Below, piece by piece: positions 37,022 to 48,182 of a stretch of DNA of 64,000 nt (position 1 is its first letter; every line of letters starts with the position of its first letter). The position numbers and the translations under genes were made by a program. The notes below the pieces were generated by a model. It saw only the letters and a list, made by a program, of their open reading frames with translations. It searched no databases and was not told where the DNA came from. This DNA is from Hypericum androsaemum (lineage: Eukaryota; Streptophyta; Magnoliopsida; Malpighiales; Hypericaceae): the NCBI GenBank assembly GCA_963995505.1, contig OZ023199.1:434001-498000 (forward strand). Reading direction: 5' to 3'.

Positions 37022-39283
37022 TTAGACAGATTCAGCTACTTCATGACCGCTTTCTTTCTTCTTTTTCCCCTTTTGACGTGATTTGTTGAAAGCTTGGTCA
37101 GCTTTTGAGACGATCTTCGACACCGTAAATCCAGCCACCTCAAATGTCGGTGATCTATAAGGTATCAACGAACTGCGAAGAACAACTTCAACTCCGTCAT
37201 AAGTCCAGACGCCTATGGTTGCCTCGCCTTTAAGACCAATGGCAAACCAACCGAGACCGGCAGCAGCAATATCTACAGAACTCGATTCCCAACTGGTGCC
37301 AGAGACACGAAATTCGTGCCTCATCCATTTTCCGAGCTCCCGAACTCGTCCTTCGCCAATTGGAGGCTGAAAAATTAGAACCCATGTCAGAAAATTGTGA
37401 AATCATGTAACGAGCTATAATCACAAACAAGGGAGTTGAGGAATAGAATGGACTAGGCTACAAGTACCATACAGTTGCATAAAGAAAGAGTACTTCAAGA
37501 ACTACATTTTTCTGCCCCGGGAGAACCATACCTGCAACTGACGACCAAAATGCTCTTCGATCAAAGTACTTGCCTTTTCCGTCTTCCCCATATGCAATGG
37601 AACATGAGGCGACGCCCACACAGTGACGTATATGGAATCCACTGACAACTCTTCAGTATCTAGCCTCATGAGGCCACCAATGTGGACGGAATGACCCTCC
37701 TGTAAGAACCAGCATTTTATCAGCATAGAATTGCAGAAAGCACGCGAGGCTGCACTAGCATAAGGAAGAGACTTCTATTCCAGAAACGAATCAAATAATC
37801 TACTCGACTAACCAAAATTCTAGCATACAGGACAGCACTCGAGGTGTGAGTCAAACAATGTACAACCCCTAACCAATCAATTGTAAAATTAGATCAAAAT
37901 TAACTAGCAGCCAAGAAAGTATTCTCATATAACCATCACGAAACAGGGAAACTTTAACCTCAAGCACCGATCAACTAGAATCGAAATGGATCACTTAAAG
38001 CTTCATTCTACTCAGTAAGGAAACAAGCAACAGAACGTTCCACCAAGAAAAGGCCGAAAACCATGGGCAAGAAATATGAACTTTACACAGACCTTGATCC
38101 TGTAAGTCCTTGGCTTCAACTCCTTCCCACCCATATGAATAAGCTTCTGCTCCTCCCCACTCAACCTAGTAGTAACCTGCCGCGAATTCAACAGCCCCGG
38201 GGTGTCAAACAGCTTGGCATTGCCAGGCAAAACCCCCTCCACCCTCACAATCCCTAATGTGGTCCCCGGCACAGGCGCCTCAGTCAAGTGCGCTGCAGAA
38301 CTGCTACCTCCTCCTGCCACGCACTTCGCCATGGCGTTAATCAACGTGCTCTTCCCAGCATTCTGAGTCCCAACTGCCCACACGTTCCCCCTGGGCCCCA
38401 CCATTCTCACCACATCCTCCACCAGGTCCTTCACCCCCCAATTCCTCACCGCGCTGACAAAGTGCAGCCGCGCGATTGCCCCTGCGCCGCCTTCCCTGGC
38501 CCGCTGTCGGACCCAGTGCTCGAACCGGGTCGGGGAGAGCTCAGTGGGCAAAAGGTCAATCTTGGTCACCACTAGAACAACCCTCGCCACGTTCCCGGGC
38601 TTCCCCTCTTTCCAGTTCCCGGCATTCTCCTCAACCGCCCCGGACACCATCTTCGCCACCCGGCCAGGGAACGACCCGTCAAAGTCAGCCGCGTCCACCA
38701 CGATCAGAACCACCGCCCGGGCCCCGGAGGGAGACACCAGCCGCCGCCCCACCGTGTGGTGGAAGTCGAACTCCGGCAGCAGATTCTCCGCCGCCGGGTC
38801 CCTCACCCTCCCGTAGTGCCTCAGCGAGTGGCACCTCGCGCACACCACGGGCCGACCCGGCCCGGACCCAACTTCCGTCTCTGGACCGTCCTTCCTCGGG
38901 TCCACGAAAAGGCCCGACTTGACGAAATCCGGGAGGTGGGTCTCGAAGGAGACGGGCTTCAAGTGGGACCCAGATCGAAAGTCGGGACCTTTAAGGGATG
39001 GCGCGGAGAAGAAGCCGGGCAGGTTCTGGTCAGATCCTTGCATGTGGACCCCGCACCCGGGGCAGACAGCGGCGGGGGCATCCTCGTAATTCCCGTCCCG
39101 GGTGGCGGGTAAGGAAGAGGTGGAGAAGAAGGAGAAGTGGGGGCTGGTTGGGATTGGAGGAGGAGGAGGGCGGTGGTGGGGTTTGGCTATTGAAAGGATG
39201 GTGGAGGTTAGATGATGGTGGTTTGGTTTATTACAGGAGAGGAATCTGGTCATGGCGTTTCTGGTTGCGACTTTCTTCAACAT
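37022..39283 (-). CDS. Circularly permuted GTPase, BPG2/YqeH family, organelle-targeted
   Basis: Minus-strand exons: 39283-38093, 37699-37532, 37366-37022; 567 residues. The basic, Ser/His-rich N-terminus suggests an organellar transit peptide. A treble-clef zinc finger is formed by CPGC (74-77) and CARC (148-151). The GTPase motifs are in permuted order: G4 TKID (240-243), G5 SA (~277), G1 GTQNAGKST (305-313), then G3 DTPG (360-363). The C-terminal region has the HSVHIGGLMRLD and AGLGWFAIGLKG blocks seen in BPG2 and its relatives. Family proteins (BPG2, NOA1/RIF1, bacterial YqeH) assist ribosome assembly/rRNA processing in plastids or mitochondria. The N-terminal region lacks the long acidic stretch of BPG2 itself, so this is probably the shorter paralogous clade; hence no symbol. 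It shares a ~0.7-kb divergent promoter with the FolD gene. Confidence 0.9.
37869..38047 (+). repeat. Dispersed repeat, copy B (matches 217-371)
   Basis: Lies within the intron between exons 1 and 2 of the BPG2-like gene. See copy A for the shared blocks; this copy has an extra ~25 bp near 37880. Confidence 0.6.
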
Positions 39284-39979
39284 TTTATTTTGTCTGTGTT
39301 TTCCGCAGGGTTTTAGCCTTTCGGGCCCTTGTTGTTAGGGTTTAAGCCGGGAGAGCAGATGACGAAAAGCAATCGGTGTTTTATCATTCGTAAAATTCAT
39401 ATTCGAGATTTTGCGAAGTTATTATAAATATGTAAGTGAAAACTTCACTTTAGTTCCTCATAGTTTGACCCATTTTCACTTACATTACTGTGGTAAAAAA
39501 CTTCTTAAACGGATCCATGTGGTTTCAAAAAGACCTCACGGGCAACTTCCGCTTTTGCTCACGTGGCGTGGTAAATATTTCTAAATAAATTCCACATTAG
39601 TTTATTTTTAATTGATATATCACAGAAAATTTAAACGATTTACCTCTAGGCTCGGGCACCTAGCTGAATTTTTAATTGATATATCACAGGAAAATTTCTT
39701 AATAAATTTTAAATCAAAAATTTACATATGTCAAGTCAAAGGTAATATAGTGGGTTTTTTTAATTACTTTAATTGAATTATGGTTAATTATTTACTTTTA
39801 CAAGTTAGAGGAGCGTTATATTATTTTAAACCTTGGAAAGGGAAGAAACGAAGAAGAGGAAAGAAACAAGGGGAGAGGAAGAAACGAAGGATATACTATT
39901 TGGAATTGGAATTGGAATTGGAATTTGGAATTGGAATTGGAGAGCGAGAGAAGATCGAAGGCGGCGGTGGCGGTCCATA
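39284..39979. promoter_or_regulatory. Divergent promoter region of the BPG2-like and FolD genes
   Basis: 696 bp separates the two start codons. A 21-bp AT-rich sequence containing 'gatatatcacag' is repeated exactly at 39605-39625 and 39669-39689. The FolD leader carries GGAATT hexamer repeats at 39902-39940 and a purine-rich (AAGAAACGAAG-type) tract before them. Confidence 0.55.
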
Positions 39980-42000
39980 ATGGCCATCGCGGACTGCTCC
40001 TCCGCGACCTTTTCCACAACGGCTCGGCTCCTCGCTCTGAGGCGGACCACCCTCCACCCAAACGGCGTCGTGCTTCCTCAGCGCCAGCCGGCTCCGGTTG
40101 TGATGGGCTCACTCTCCGGCAAGAGCCTCGGTCTCCACTGCTCCACCATTCGCCCACGACAAGCTATCGTCAAGGGTACTACTACTCCTTACCTGCTGGT
40201 TATTCATTCGTCTAGGCATTTCGTCCAACACTTTGTCGTGCAGCGATGAAATTCCGCTCTCGTGTTGTCTGTCCGATTGGATTGGGGATGTGGACCCAGT
40301 TGATCTTCGCTAATATTAGGGTTCATTTGGAAGTCTTAAAAGTCTCTGACTTTATGGTCGAACAATTGGTTTACTAGTTAGTGTAGTGTAGTGGTGAATT
40401 GCGCTCTGGGGTTCCCGGGGCATGATTCCCCACTTCATACTCACTGATGGGTTCCTTTATCTGTGTTTAAAGTCTCCAACTTTGTTTGATTCGGTTCTTC
40501 GAGGACTTTTTAAGAAGCTTATTATGATGAGGCTTTTATAAGATGAAGTACATACATGATACATGATAGATAGTGCTGCTGCTGTTTTTATTGCTATGTT
40601 GCATGCGTGATGGTTCAGATTGTTTCCATATGATTCTGAATTTGTTGGCTTTGTAGCTAAGGTGCTCGTGTGCTGTGATTGATTTTGTTTTGATCTGATG
40701 ATGATCTTTTTGCAGCTTCTATTTCTGGTGAGGCGACTGGAAAGGTGATTGATGGGAAACTGGTGGCGAAGCAAATCAGGGAGGAGATAGCCTCTGAGGT
40801 GTCGAGGATGAAGGACGCGATGGGGGTTGTTCCTGGATTAGCGGTTATCTTGGTGGGGAGCAGAAAGGATTCCGCTACTTATGTACGCAATAAGAAAAAA
40901 GCTTGTGAATCAGCTGGGATCAATTCATTTGAAGTGCATTTGCCAGAAGATTCCACAGAGCAAGAAGTACTCCGGCGTATTTCTGGCTTCAATGATGATC
41001 CTTCCGTCCATGGAATTCTAGTCCAGTTGCCGCTACCTTCTGTATGTCACTATCCCGCTGGACTTGCACTAGTATACTCTGTTGCTTCATGAAGCAAATT
41101 GCGAGCGTGTACCTTAAGAAAATACGTCGACGGTTTCCACTAGTTATCCTCATACTTTGATCTTTTGTTCCTTGTCCAGCATATGAATGAGCAGAATGTT
41201 CTTAATACTGTTTGCATTGAGAAGGATGTGGATGGTTTCCATCCACTGAACATTGGCCGCCTTGCAATGCGAGGAAGAGAACCATTGTTTGTTCCTTGTA
41301 CACCTAAGGGATGCATAGAATTGCTGCATAGATATGGTGTTGAAATTAAAGGGAAGAGGGCAGTTGTGATCGGTAGAAGCAATATTGTCGGGATGCCAGC
41401 GGCTTTATTGCTCCAAGTACGTTCTTTATCACCATAACTTGTTCTCTTTTTCTACCTTTTGCATTTTTGCTTCTCATCTATCCTTGTAAGCAAGAGATAT
41501 TTGTGATGTTTGATATTGGTAGAGGGAAGATGCTACAGTAAGTATTGTCCATTCGAGGACCAAGAACCCGGAGGACTATACCAGGCAAGCCGATATCATA
41601 ATAGCTGCTGTCGGGCAACCAAACATGGTGAGAGGTAGCTGGATTAAGCCCGGTGCAGTTATCATTGATGTCGGTATCAACCCTGTTGAGGTAATAACAC
41701 CTGTTATCATACCCGTCTTCCTTGGGAGTTGTATATCTTGAAAATAGTCCTCAGTAGGAGTTCTTCGGATTGTCACATGACCAGCAGATCCTCTAATGAA
41801 CTGGTTGTCTTGAAATCCATGCACGGCAGGATACGACGAGCCCTCGAGGGTACAAGTTGGTCGGAGATGTCTGCTACGAGGAGGCTTGCAAAGTTGCTTC
41901 AGCCATCACCCCTGTTCCGGGTGGAGTTGGTCCAATGACCATAGCAATGCTTCTCAGCAATACTTTAAGCTCAGCAAAGAGGGGACACAACTTCCAATAA
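39980..42000 (+). CDS. FOLD4: Methylenetetrahydrofolate dehydrogenase/cyclohydrolase (FolD), probably chloroplastic
   Basis: Exons: 39980-40175, 40716-41041, 41180-41416, 41523-41690, 41830-42000; 365 residues. The first ~65 residues ([24 protein letters not shown]..) are a plastid-type transit peptide, followed by the full bacterial-like FolD core. Landmarks: [12 protein letters not shown]; the catalytic region [13 protein letters not shown] with its Tyr and Lys; [24 protein letters not shown]; the nucleotide-binding [12 protein letters not shown]; and [15 protein letters not shown] near the C-terminus. It oxidises 5,10-methylene-THF with NADP+ and hydrolyses 5,10-methenyl-THF to 10-formyl-THF. 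It is the reaction partner of the THFS gene 1.2 kb downstream on the same strand. The transit peptide fits FOLD4-type rather than cytosolic isoforms; localisation is inferred. Confidence 0.93.
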
Positions 42001-43181
42001 CAAGATTTCTTCAACATCACTGCCGACATCAAGAAGATATTCCTGGCCATGCTGCTATGAAGACAGAAAGTGTAAGGGTTAATATTTTTGTTGAGCTAAA
42101 CTTGGAGGAAAGCAAGCAAGCTGTACCGGCTATTTAATAAATAGTTCATCTGGTAGGGTAGAAAAAAGAAGAAAGAGAGAGGGAAACAATGATGTAATAT
42201 TTATTTAATTGTTTGCGTTTTTAAATATCATTGACCAAATGGGAACAACATTTAGTTATTTTAACCCTTGTGAAGTCATTTTTGTTTCAGTAAATTAATC
42301 TAGGTTTGAAATCAACTTCGAGCCATTGTCCTTCAGATATTTGTCTTGATGGACTCCATTGATACTCGTGCTTATGACATGATTCATTCCACCATCTCCT
42401 TGTGTGCTGTAAGTAGCCAACCTCATAATTGTTCAAAGGGCATCCTATCAAGTGATAAAAAAAGGGATCTGGATCTGGTCCATTAGATTTTGATCCAATA
42501 CGGTCCATTGCCATTTTTTCAACAATGAGCAACAGATATTGATAAGTATCTAAAAAAATTATAGATCCTATTCAGTTTGTTATCATTCATACACACTGAG
42601 AAGTGTGTCTCAATCCAGATTGAAGCTTGTAACATTTAATTTGAATATTTTTATTTAATATTGACGGGTAATACTAATATATGAAATATCTTGTATTTAT
42701 ATTAAAATAAAATATTTGTGTAAAATTATAAATATTTAACACTTCTGCATTTCCAATTACTCGAACCCGAGATCTTGGTTAAATTAGAATAACTTCCTCA
42801 CCAGTTGATTCAAGTGCTTGTTGGTATTAAGATGGAGAATTAAATATAGATACAACTTCCAAAAAGTAATATCATATCCGTATCATTCCTATATATATAT
42901 TTTAGAAAGGAATAATATATCACCCTTAAATTGATGATCAAATTTTGTCACCTTCTATAATAAGTTCTGCCCATAAAATAAAAAAAACTCCGCCATGCGT
43001 ACTTTGTCACGTTAGTGACCGAAAGAAAACTAATATACACCACGTGATCAATCGAGAGTATAACCAATGGTTTCAATCTCTAATTCCTCTTCACATAAAG
43101 AGCAAAAAAGAGATTGGATTCAGTCTATCAACAAGGAAAGAGCAGGGGAAAAAAACAGGGGAGGAGGGAGATAGAGAGAGA
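42001..43181. other. Intergenic region between FolD and THFS
   Basis: About 1.2 kb. AT-rich, with the FolD 3' UTR at left and a TATATATATA tract at 42889-42898 that could serve the THFS promoter, leaving a ~260-bp purine-rich leader. No gene is supported. Confidence 0.55.
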
Positions 43182-46100
43182 ATGAGCTCATCAAGCTTCT
43201 CGAACAAGGCGGCGGCGAGGAAGCTGGAGGACGTGAAGTCCCCGGTTCCGGCGGACATAGACATCGCCAACTCGGTGGAGCCGCTTCACATATCCGAGAT
43301 TGCTCAGGAACTCAATCTGGGTACCCACCATTATGATCTTTATGGCAAGTACAAGGCCAAGGTTAAAACCCCTCTCTTTTCATCTTCCTCAAAGTTTGCT
43401 CCTTTTTTTTACTTTCTGCCCTTTGATCTGGAACCCAACTCTGTTTTTCCATTGTAGATGATGATGATTGATTGAGTTAGGTGGTGTGGTCTTTGGCATT
43501 TGTTCCTTTGCCCCCACCCACCCTGTTTTTTGTCTGTATGACCATATGATGCAACAACTATCCATCCAGAGTCGAACACTGTCGGTCTTACTGATGATTA
43601 GATTCCCGACTAGTTATTTGATTCGTTATTACATTAGGAAGGTTCGAATCCTCAACCTCCTCGAAAATATTTTTACTCTTTGCTGGAGGATGCTACTCTA
43701 ACTGGTTGTTGATTGTATGGAATGATTGGCTCTGTAGGTGTTATTGTCTGTGCTCGACGAGCTTCAAGGATCAGCAGATGGGTACTATGTGGTGGTTGGC
43801 GGGATTACTCCGACGCCACTTGGTGAGGGCAAGTCTACTACCACGGTTGGGCTATGCCAAGCTTTGGGTGCTTTCCTCGATAAAAAGGTAAAGCTCGCAA
43901 GTCTGCAAGACTCTTTGTGCTTTATGTGTTGGAAAAATTGGACAAAGACTACGAACAGGCTGTGAACTTCCTATTGATTTCGATGTTCACAGCGATCTTA
44001 ATGAGGTCATCTGCGTCTTAACGAAAGAGTTACTGCTGGTATGGTTACGGTTCCAACTAGAGGAACACTAATTTATATGGATGTTTACCGTCTGTTATCT
44101 GTTTTAGTTAGATAACAGCATGCAGAAAATAAGGTTTGTTGTTATCTTACTCTTTGTGACTCGTTGACATTCTTGTGAAATCATGTAGTAAAATGGCATT
44201 TATCGTCCAAAAGCCAGGTAGTGTTCTTGTTTGCTAGCTTTTGGATGTCTGTAGGAATATTCTTTTTAGGAATTTTTTGGAATTCAACTCAGATTCCTGA
44301 TTTGAGTGTCGAGATAGAAGTTTTCAAACAATACGATACGACTTTATCTCTCTGCTTTCTTGCTTCAGGTTGTTACTTGCTTACGTCAACCATCACAAGG
44401 TCCTACATTTGGAATTAAAGGAGGTGCAGCTGGTGGCGGCTATAGTCAAGTTATTCCAATGGATGAATTCAATCTTCACCTCACCGGAGATATACATGCA
44501 ATAACAGCTGCAAACAATCTCCTTGCAGCTGCTATTGATACTCGGATATTCCACGAGTCTACACAATCAGATAAGGCTCTTTTAAACCGACTGTGTCCAC
44601 CAAATAAAGCAGGGCAGAGAAGCTTCAGCGACATAATGTTCAGAAGGCTGAAGAAGCTTGGAATCTCCAAGACAAAACCTGAGGAACTTACCCCGCAAGA
44701 AGTCAAAAAGTTTGCTAGGCTTGATATTGATCCAGATTCCATCACCTGGAGAAGAGTTATGGATGTGAATGACCGATTCTTGCGAAAGATCACTGTTGGT
44801 CAAGGTCCTGAAGAGAAAGGCATGGTGAGAGAAACCGGTTTTGATATCTCCGTTGCCAGTGAGATAATGGCAGTTTTAGCCCTCACGACGTCTCTGGCCG
44901 ATATGAGAGAACGGCTTGGGAAAATGGTGATTGGAAATAGCAAGGCTGGTGATCCTGTAACTGCAGATGATCTTGGCATTGGAGGTGCTTTAACAGTGCT
45001 GATGAAGGATGCCATCAACCCTACTCTAATGCAGACTCTTGAAGGGACTCCTGTTCTTGTTCATGCCGGCCCGTTTGCAAACATAGCTCATGGAAATTCT
45101 TCTGTGGTGGCTGATAAGATAGCACTGAAACTGGTGGGACCTGGTGGTTTCGTGGTTACAGAAGCTGGTTTTGGTGCTGATATCGGAACCGAGAAGTTCA
45201 TGAATATAAAATGCCGTTATAGTGGTTTAACACCTCATTGTGCTATAATTGTTGCTACAATCCGAGCACTGAAAATGCATGGTGGTGGACCTGATGTTGT
45301 TGCCGGGAAGCCTCTTGACCATGCCTACACAACTGAGAACGTGGATTTGGTCGAAGCTGGTTGTGTAAATCTTGCTAGGCATATCTCCAACACAAAGGCC
45401 TATGGTGTTAATGTTGTTGTTGCTGTGAACATGTTCTCAACTGATACCGAGGCTGAACTTAGTGCTGTCAGAAATGCCGCATTGGCTGCTGGAGCGTATG
45501 ACGCTGTTGTTTGTACACACCATGCCCACGGTGGGAAAGGAGCGGTTAGTCACATCTCATAACTAGTCCTAAGATCAATATTTCCTTAGACTAAATATAT
45601 TATAAGATCATACACATAATTCATCAGCAGAATCATGACTAGAGTATGGCTTTGTCAGTACTCATTGTCATCCCGAGCTCCTTCAGTGCTTTTCTTGAGT
45701 TACTGGTCTCTGTTCGTATTCAGGTGGACCTTGGCGTTGCTGTTCAAAAAGCTTGCGAAAATGTGACACAATCATTTAGATTTCTATATCCTTTGGATAT
45801 TAGTATCAAGGATAAAATCGAGGCAATTGCGAAGTCGTATGGTGCTAGTGGCGTCGAATATTCGGAGCAGGTAAGAGTTACTTGGTCTTTTTCAAGAGTC
45901 AGCAGTTTAGGAACTACTTCTTGTGGTGGTCTGCATACATACATGAATCTTGTAACAGGATACGCATTCGACGGGATAATGTCCATGTTTAAGACCTTAA
46001 ACTCCTGCTTTCTGATACTTAAGTTATTTTTGTCTATATTCGACTAGGATCTACGGAAGTTTTACTGAGAAGCTTTAGTTTGTCTCTTCAGGCTGAGAAA

Positions 46101-46367
46101 CAAATTGAAATGTACAGCAAGCAAGGTTTCACTGGTCTGCCAATATGCATGGCAAAAACACAGTATTCGTTCTCGCACAATGCATCCGCGAAGGGAGCAC
46201 CAAGCGGGTTCACTCTACCGATAAGGGACGTGAGGGGGAGCATTGGGGCCGGCTTCATTTACCCTCTAGTCGGGACAATGAGTACCATGCCCGGCCTCCC
46301 GACAAGGCCTTGCTTCTACGACATTGACATCGACACAGCAACCGGAAGGGTGATTGGTCTCTCCTAA
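43182..46367 (+). CDS. THFS: 10-formyltetrahydrofolate synthetase (formate-THF ligase)
   Basis: Exons: 43182-43361, 43738-43887, 44369-45544, 45724-45870, 46092-46367; 642 residues, normal for the plant monofunctional enzyme (~635). Signatures: the ATP-binding loop [11 protein letters not shown] (86-96), [12 protein letters not shown], the [14 protein letters not shown] block, [23 protein letters not shown] and the C-terminus GRVIGLS. It ligates formate to tetrahydrofolate using ATP to give 10-formyl-THF, which feeds FolD and purine/serine metabolism. No transit peptide precedes [16 protein letters not shown], so a cytosolic location is likely. An open frame extends 237 nt upstream of the ATG but contains no further ATG. 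Splice phases are all 0. Confidence 0.95.
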
Positions 46368-47294
46368 ATCCCGACAAACAACATTCGTCCGACTTCATGC
46401 GCTGTACCGGCTTAGGAGTCGAGTACCAGAGAATGAAGATAATTGATCATTGTTGTTGTTGTCGTCGTCATCATCTCACGAATAAGCTGATTGAATCACT
46501 GATGGTGATGATACAATAGGCTAGTTTCCTACTCTGTTAAAGTAACTTTGCTCGAAGGCCTTTACATTTTGTAACATTTGATTGATACGCAATCAAACAA
46601 AGATGAACCAAAGGACTCTCCCATTAAAAACGTGCTCTGTCCGAGTGAAGACTAAATGGAAAAATGGAAGCCAAGACTGATTCTTGTGTTCTATCATCAT
46701 CTAGTATTTGCTTATAGACTCAAATATCGTCTAATTTTTTGTTAAAACAACTTGATATTTGACAATCTATTAACTTCGACTAATTAATATTGAAAAAGCT
46801 GATAAAAAAGCTCTCCAAAATTGAAAATTTCAACTTTACCACGACAGAGTTTTTGACAAAATCTACCATCGCAATGTACAGGGGTTAGTAGCTTTGGGAT
46901 CACTGATTTGTTAAGGTCTTGCGTGTAGTTGCCCCTTCGCAACTACGGCTTCTTAGATCTTGATGTATTCTAAGATGTTCAAATCATGGAATAAACTATA
47001 CCTTCCAAAAAAATCGAGTTTTCACGCATCGCATAATAATAATTTATAACAGAATGTCGAGTTGGAGGATACATCTCTATATTAATAATAATTAATCATT
47101 TTTATCTCATTATTGTTATAAATAAACAAACTTATGTCCCCCAATTTACATTTTAAGTAATTGCACCTTCTTTCATTTTTATTTTCTTCTACCCCAATCT
47201 GTTACCGAATCGGACGAGGGTGTTAATTATAACATAACCTTGTCGCCGCGTGAAGTTCCAATTCAAGCAGAGATAGAAATATCTAAATTATTAA
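46368..47294. other. Intergenic region downstream of THFS
   Basis: The left part is the THFS 3' UTR, including a (GTT/GTC/ATC)-rich stretch at 46450-46480. The remainder is AT-rich with no supported gene. Confidence 0.6.
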
Positions 47295-48128
47295 CTCAAA
47301 CCCATGGTTTTAAAAAACGACCCGGAGGTCGACCCGGGATTTCTCCCGTCCTCCGGGTCGAGTGGTCCGACCGGTCAGCCCACCGGTCGGACCATATTTT
47401 TTTTACTATCCTAAATTTATATATATATGTGTAAATATAGGTAAATTGACATAGACTCTGACTTTTCAGTAACACAGACTTGTCTTTTCATCTATCCTTT
47501 TACGTTTTTCACATACTTTTGTCTTTTTCTTTAATTTTTTTTCCAATACCTTTTCACTTTAATACTTTTCTCTCTCCCCTTCACTTTTATGTCTCCATTT
47601 ATCTATTCTCAACCTCCAAAACATGGAAAGTAACGACAACACTCATCTTCTTCCTTCTGAATACCCCACCCTCTTTAAAACCACCAAAATTCCACCTCCA
47701 CCTCCATAACTCTCCCTTTTTATAACAACCGGCTCACTCAAGTACAAACAGTTGAGCGAAGAGAGCAAGTGTAAGGAGGAGGCCAGATCTGGGAACAACT
47801 GCAGGTCGCTGGGAGCTGAGATCTTGGTCGGCCAGATCTGGGTCTCTTGCTTGGTCGGTGAGGCACGGGAGATTGATTTTGGCAAAAATCTGAGCAATTT
47901 AGGGTTTGGGGAATTTTTGCCCAATTTTATATCTGATTTCGCTTCTCCCGTACCGACCGGAGATTTCCGTCCCGAAAAACCCTCTGAACCGTCCGGTCAG
48001 ATCGGAATTTGGACGGTTAGTACGGACCCCGTATAAACCATGAAAATCGACCCGCTCCCATGAACGATTCGCGGTCCAACCGGTCGGACCACCGGTCGGA
48101 CCGCGTTTTTTAAAACCATGCTCAAACC
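47295..48128. mobile_element. hAT-like MITE, copy 1 (818 bp) with its 8-bp target duplication
   Basis: The element spans 47303-48120. Its ends are perfect 17-bp inverted repeats: CATGGTTTTAAAAAACG at left, and its reverse complement at right. It is flanked by identical 8-bp duplications CTCAAACC (47295-47302 and 48121-48128). Subterminal regions contain repeated, partly palindromic GGTCGGACC/CCGGTCGG motifs. No transposase frame is present; the internal ORF 47752-48036 shows no known domain. An 8-bp duplication and short TIRs point to the hAT superfamily. It ends 62 bp before the start codon of the RFL gene. Confidence 0.9.
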
Positions 48129-48182
48129 TAAATTTATTGTTATCGTAGCACCCAATAGAGCGAAACCACGGGAACAAGGAGG

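Noticed and set aside
38288..39345. Several long plus-strand ORFs
   Set aside because: Antisense shadows of the GC-rich first exon of the BPG2-like GTPase.
42287..42532. 81-codon minus-strand ORF
   Set aside because: No recognisable motif and AT-rich surroundings; probably 3' flank of FolD.
42945..43181. N-terminal extension of THFS
   Set aside because: The frame is open but has no ATG before 43182, and the family start MSSS.. fits 43182; treated as leader.
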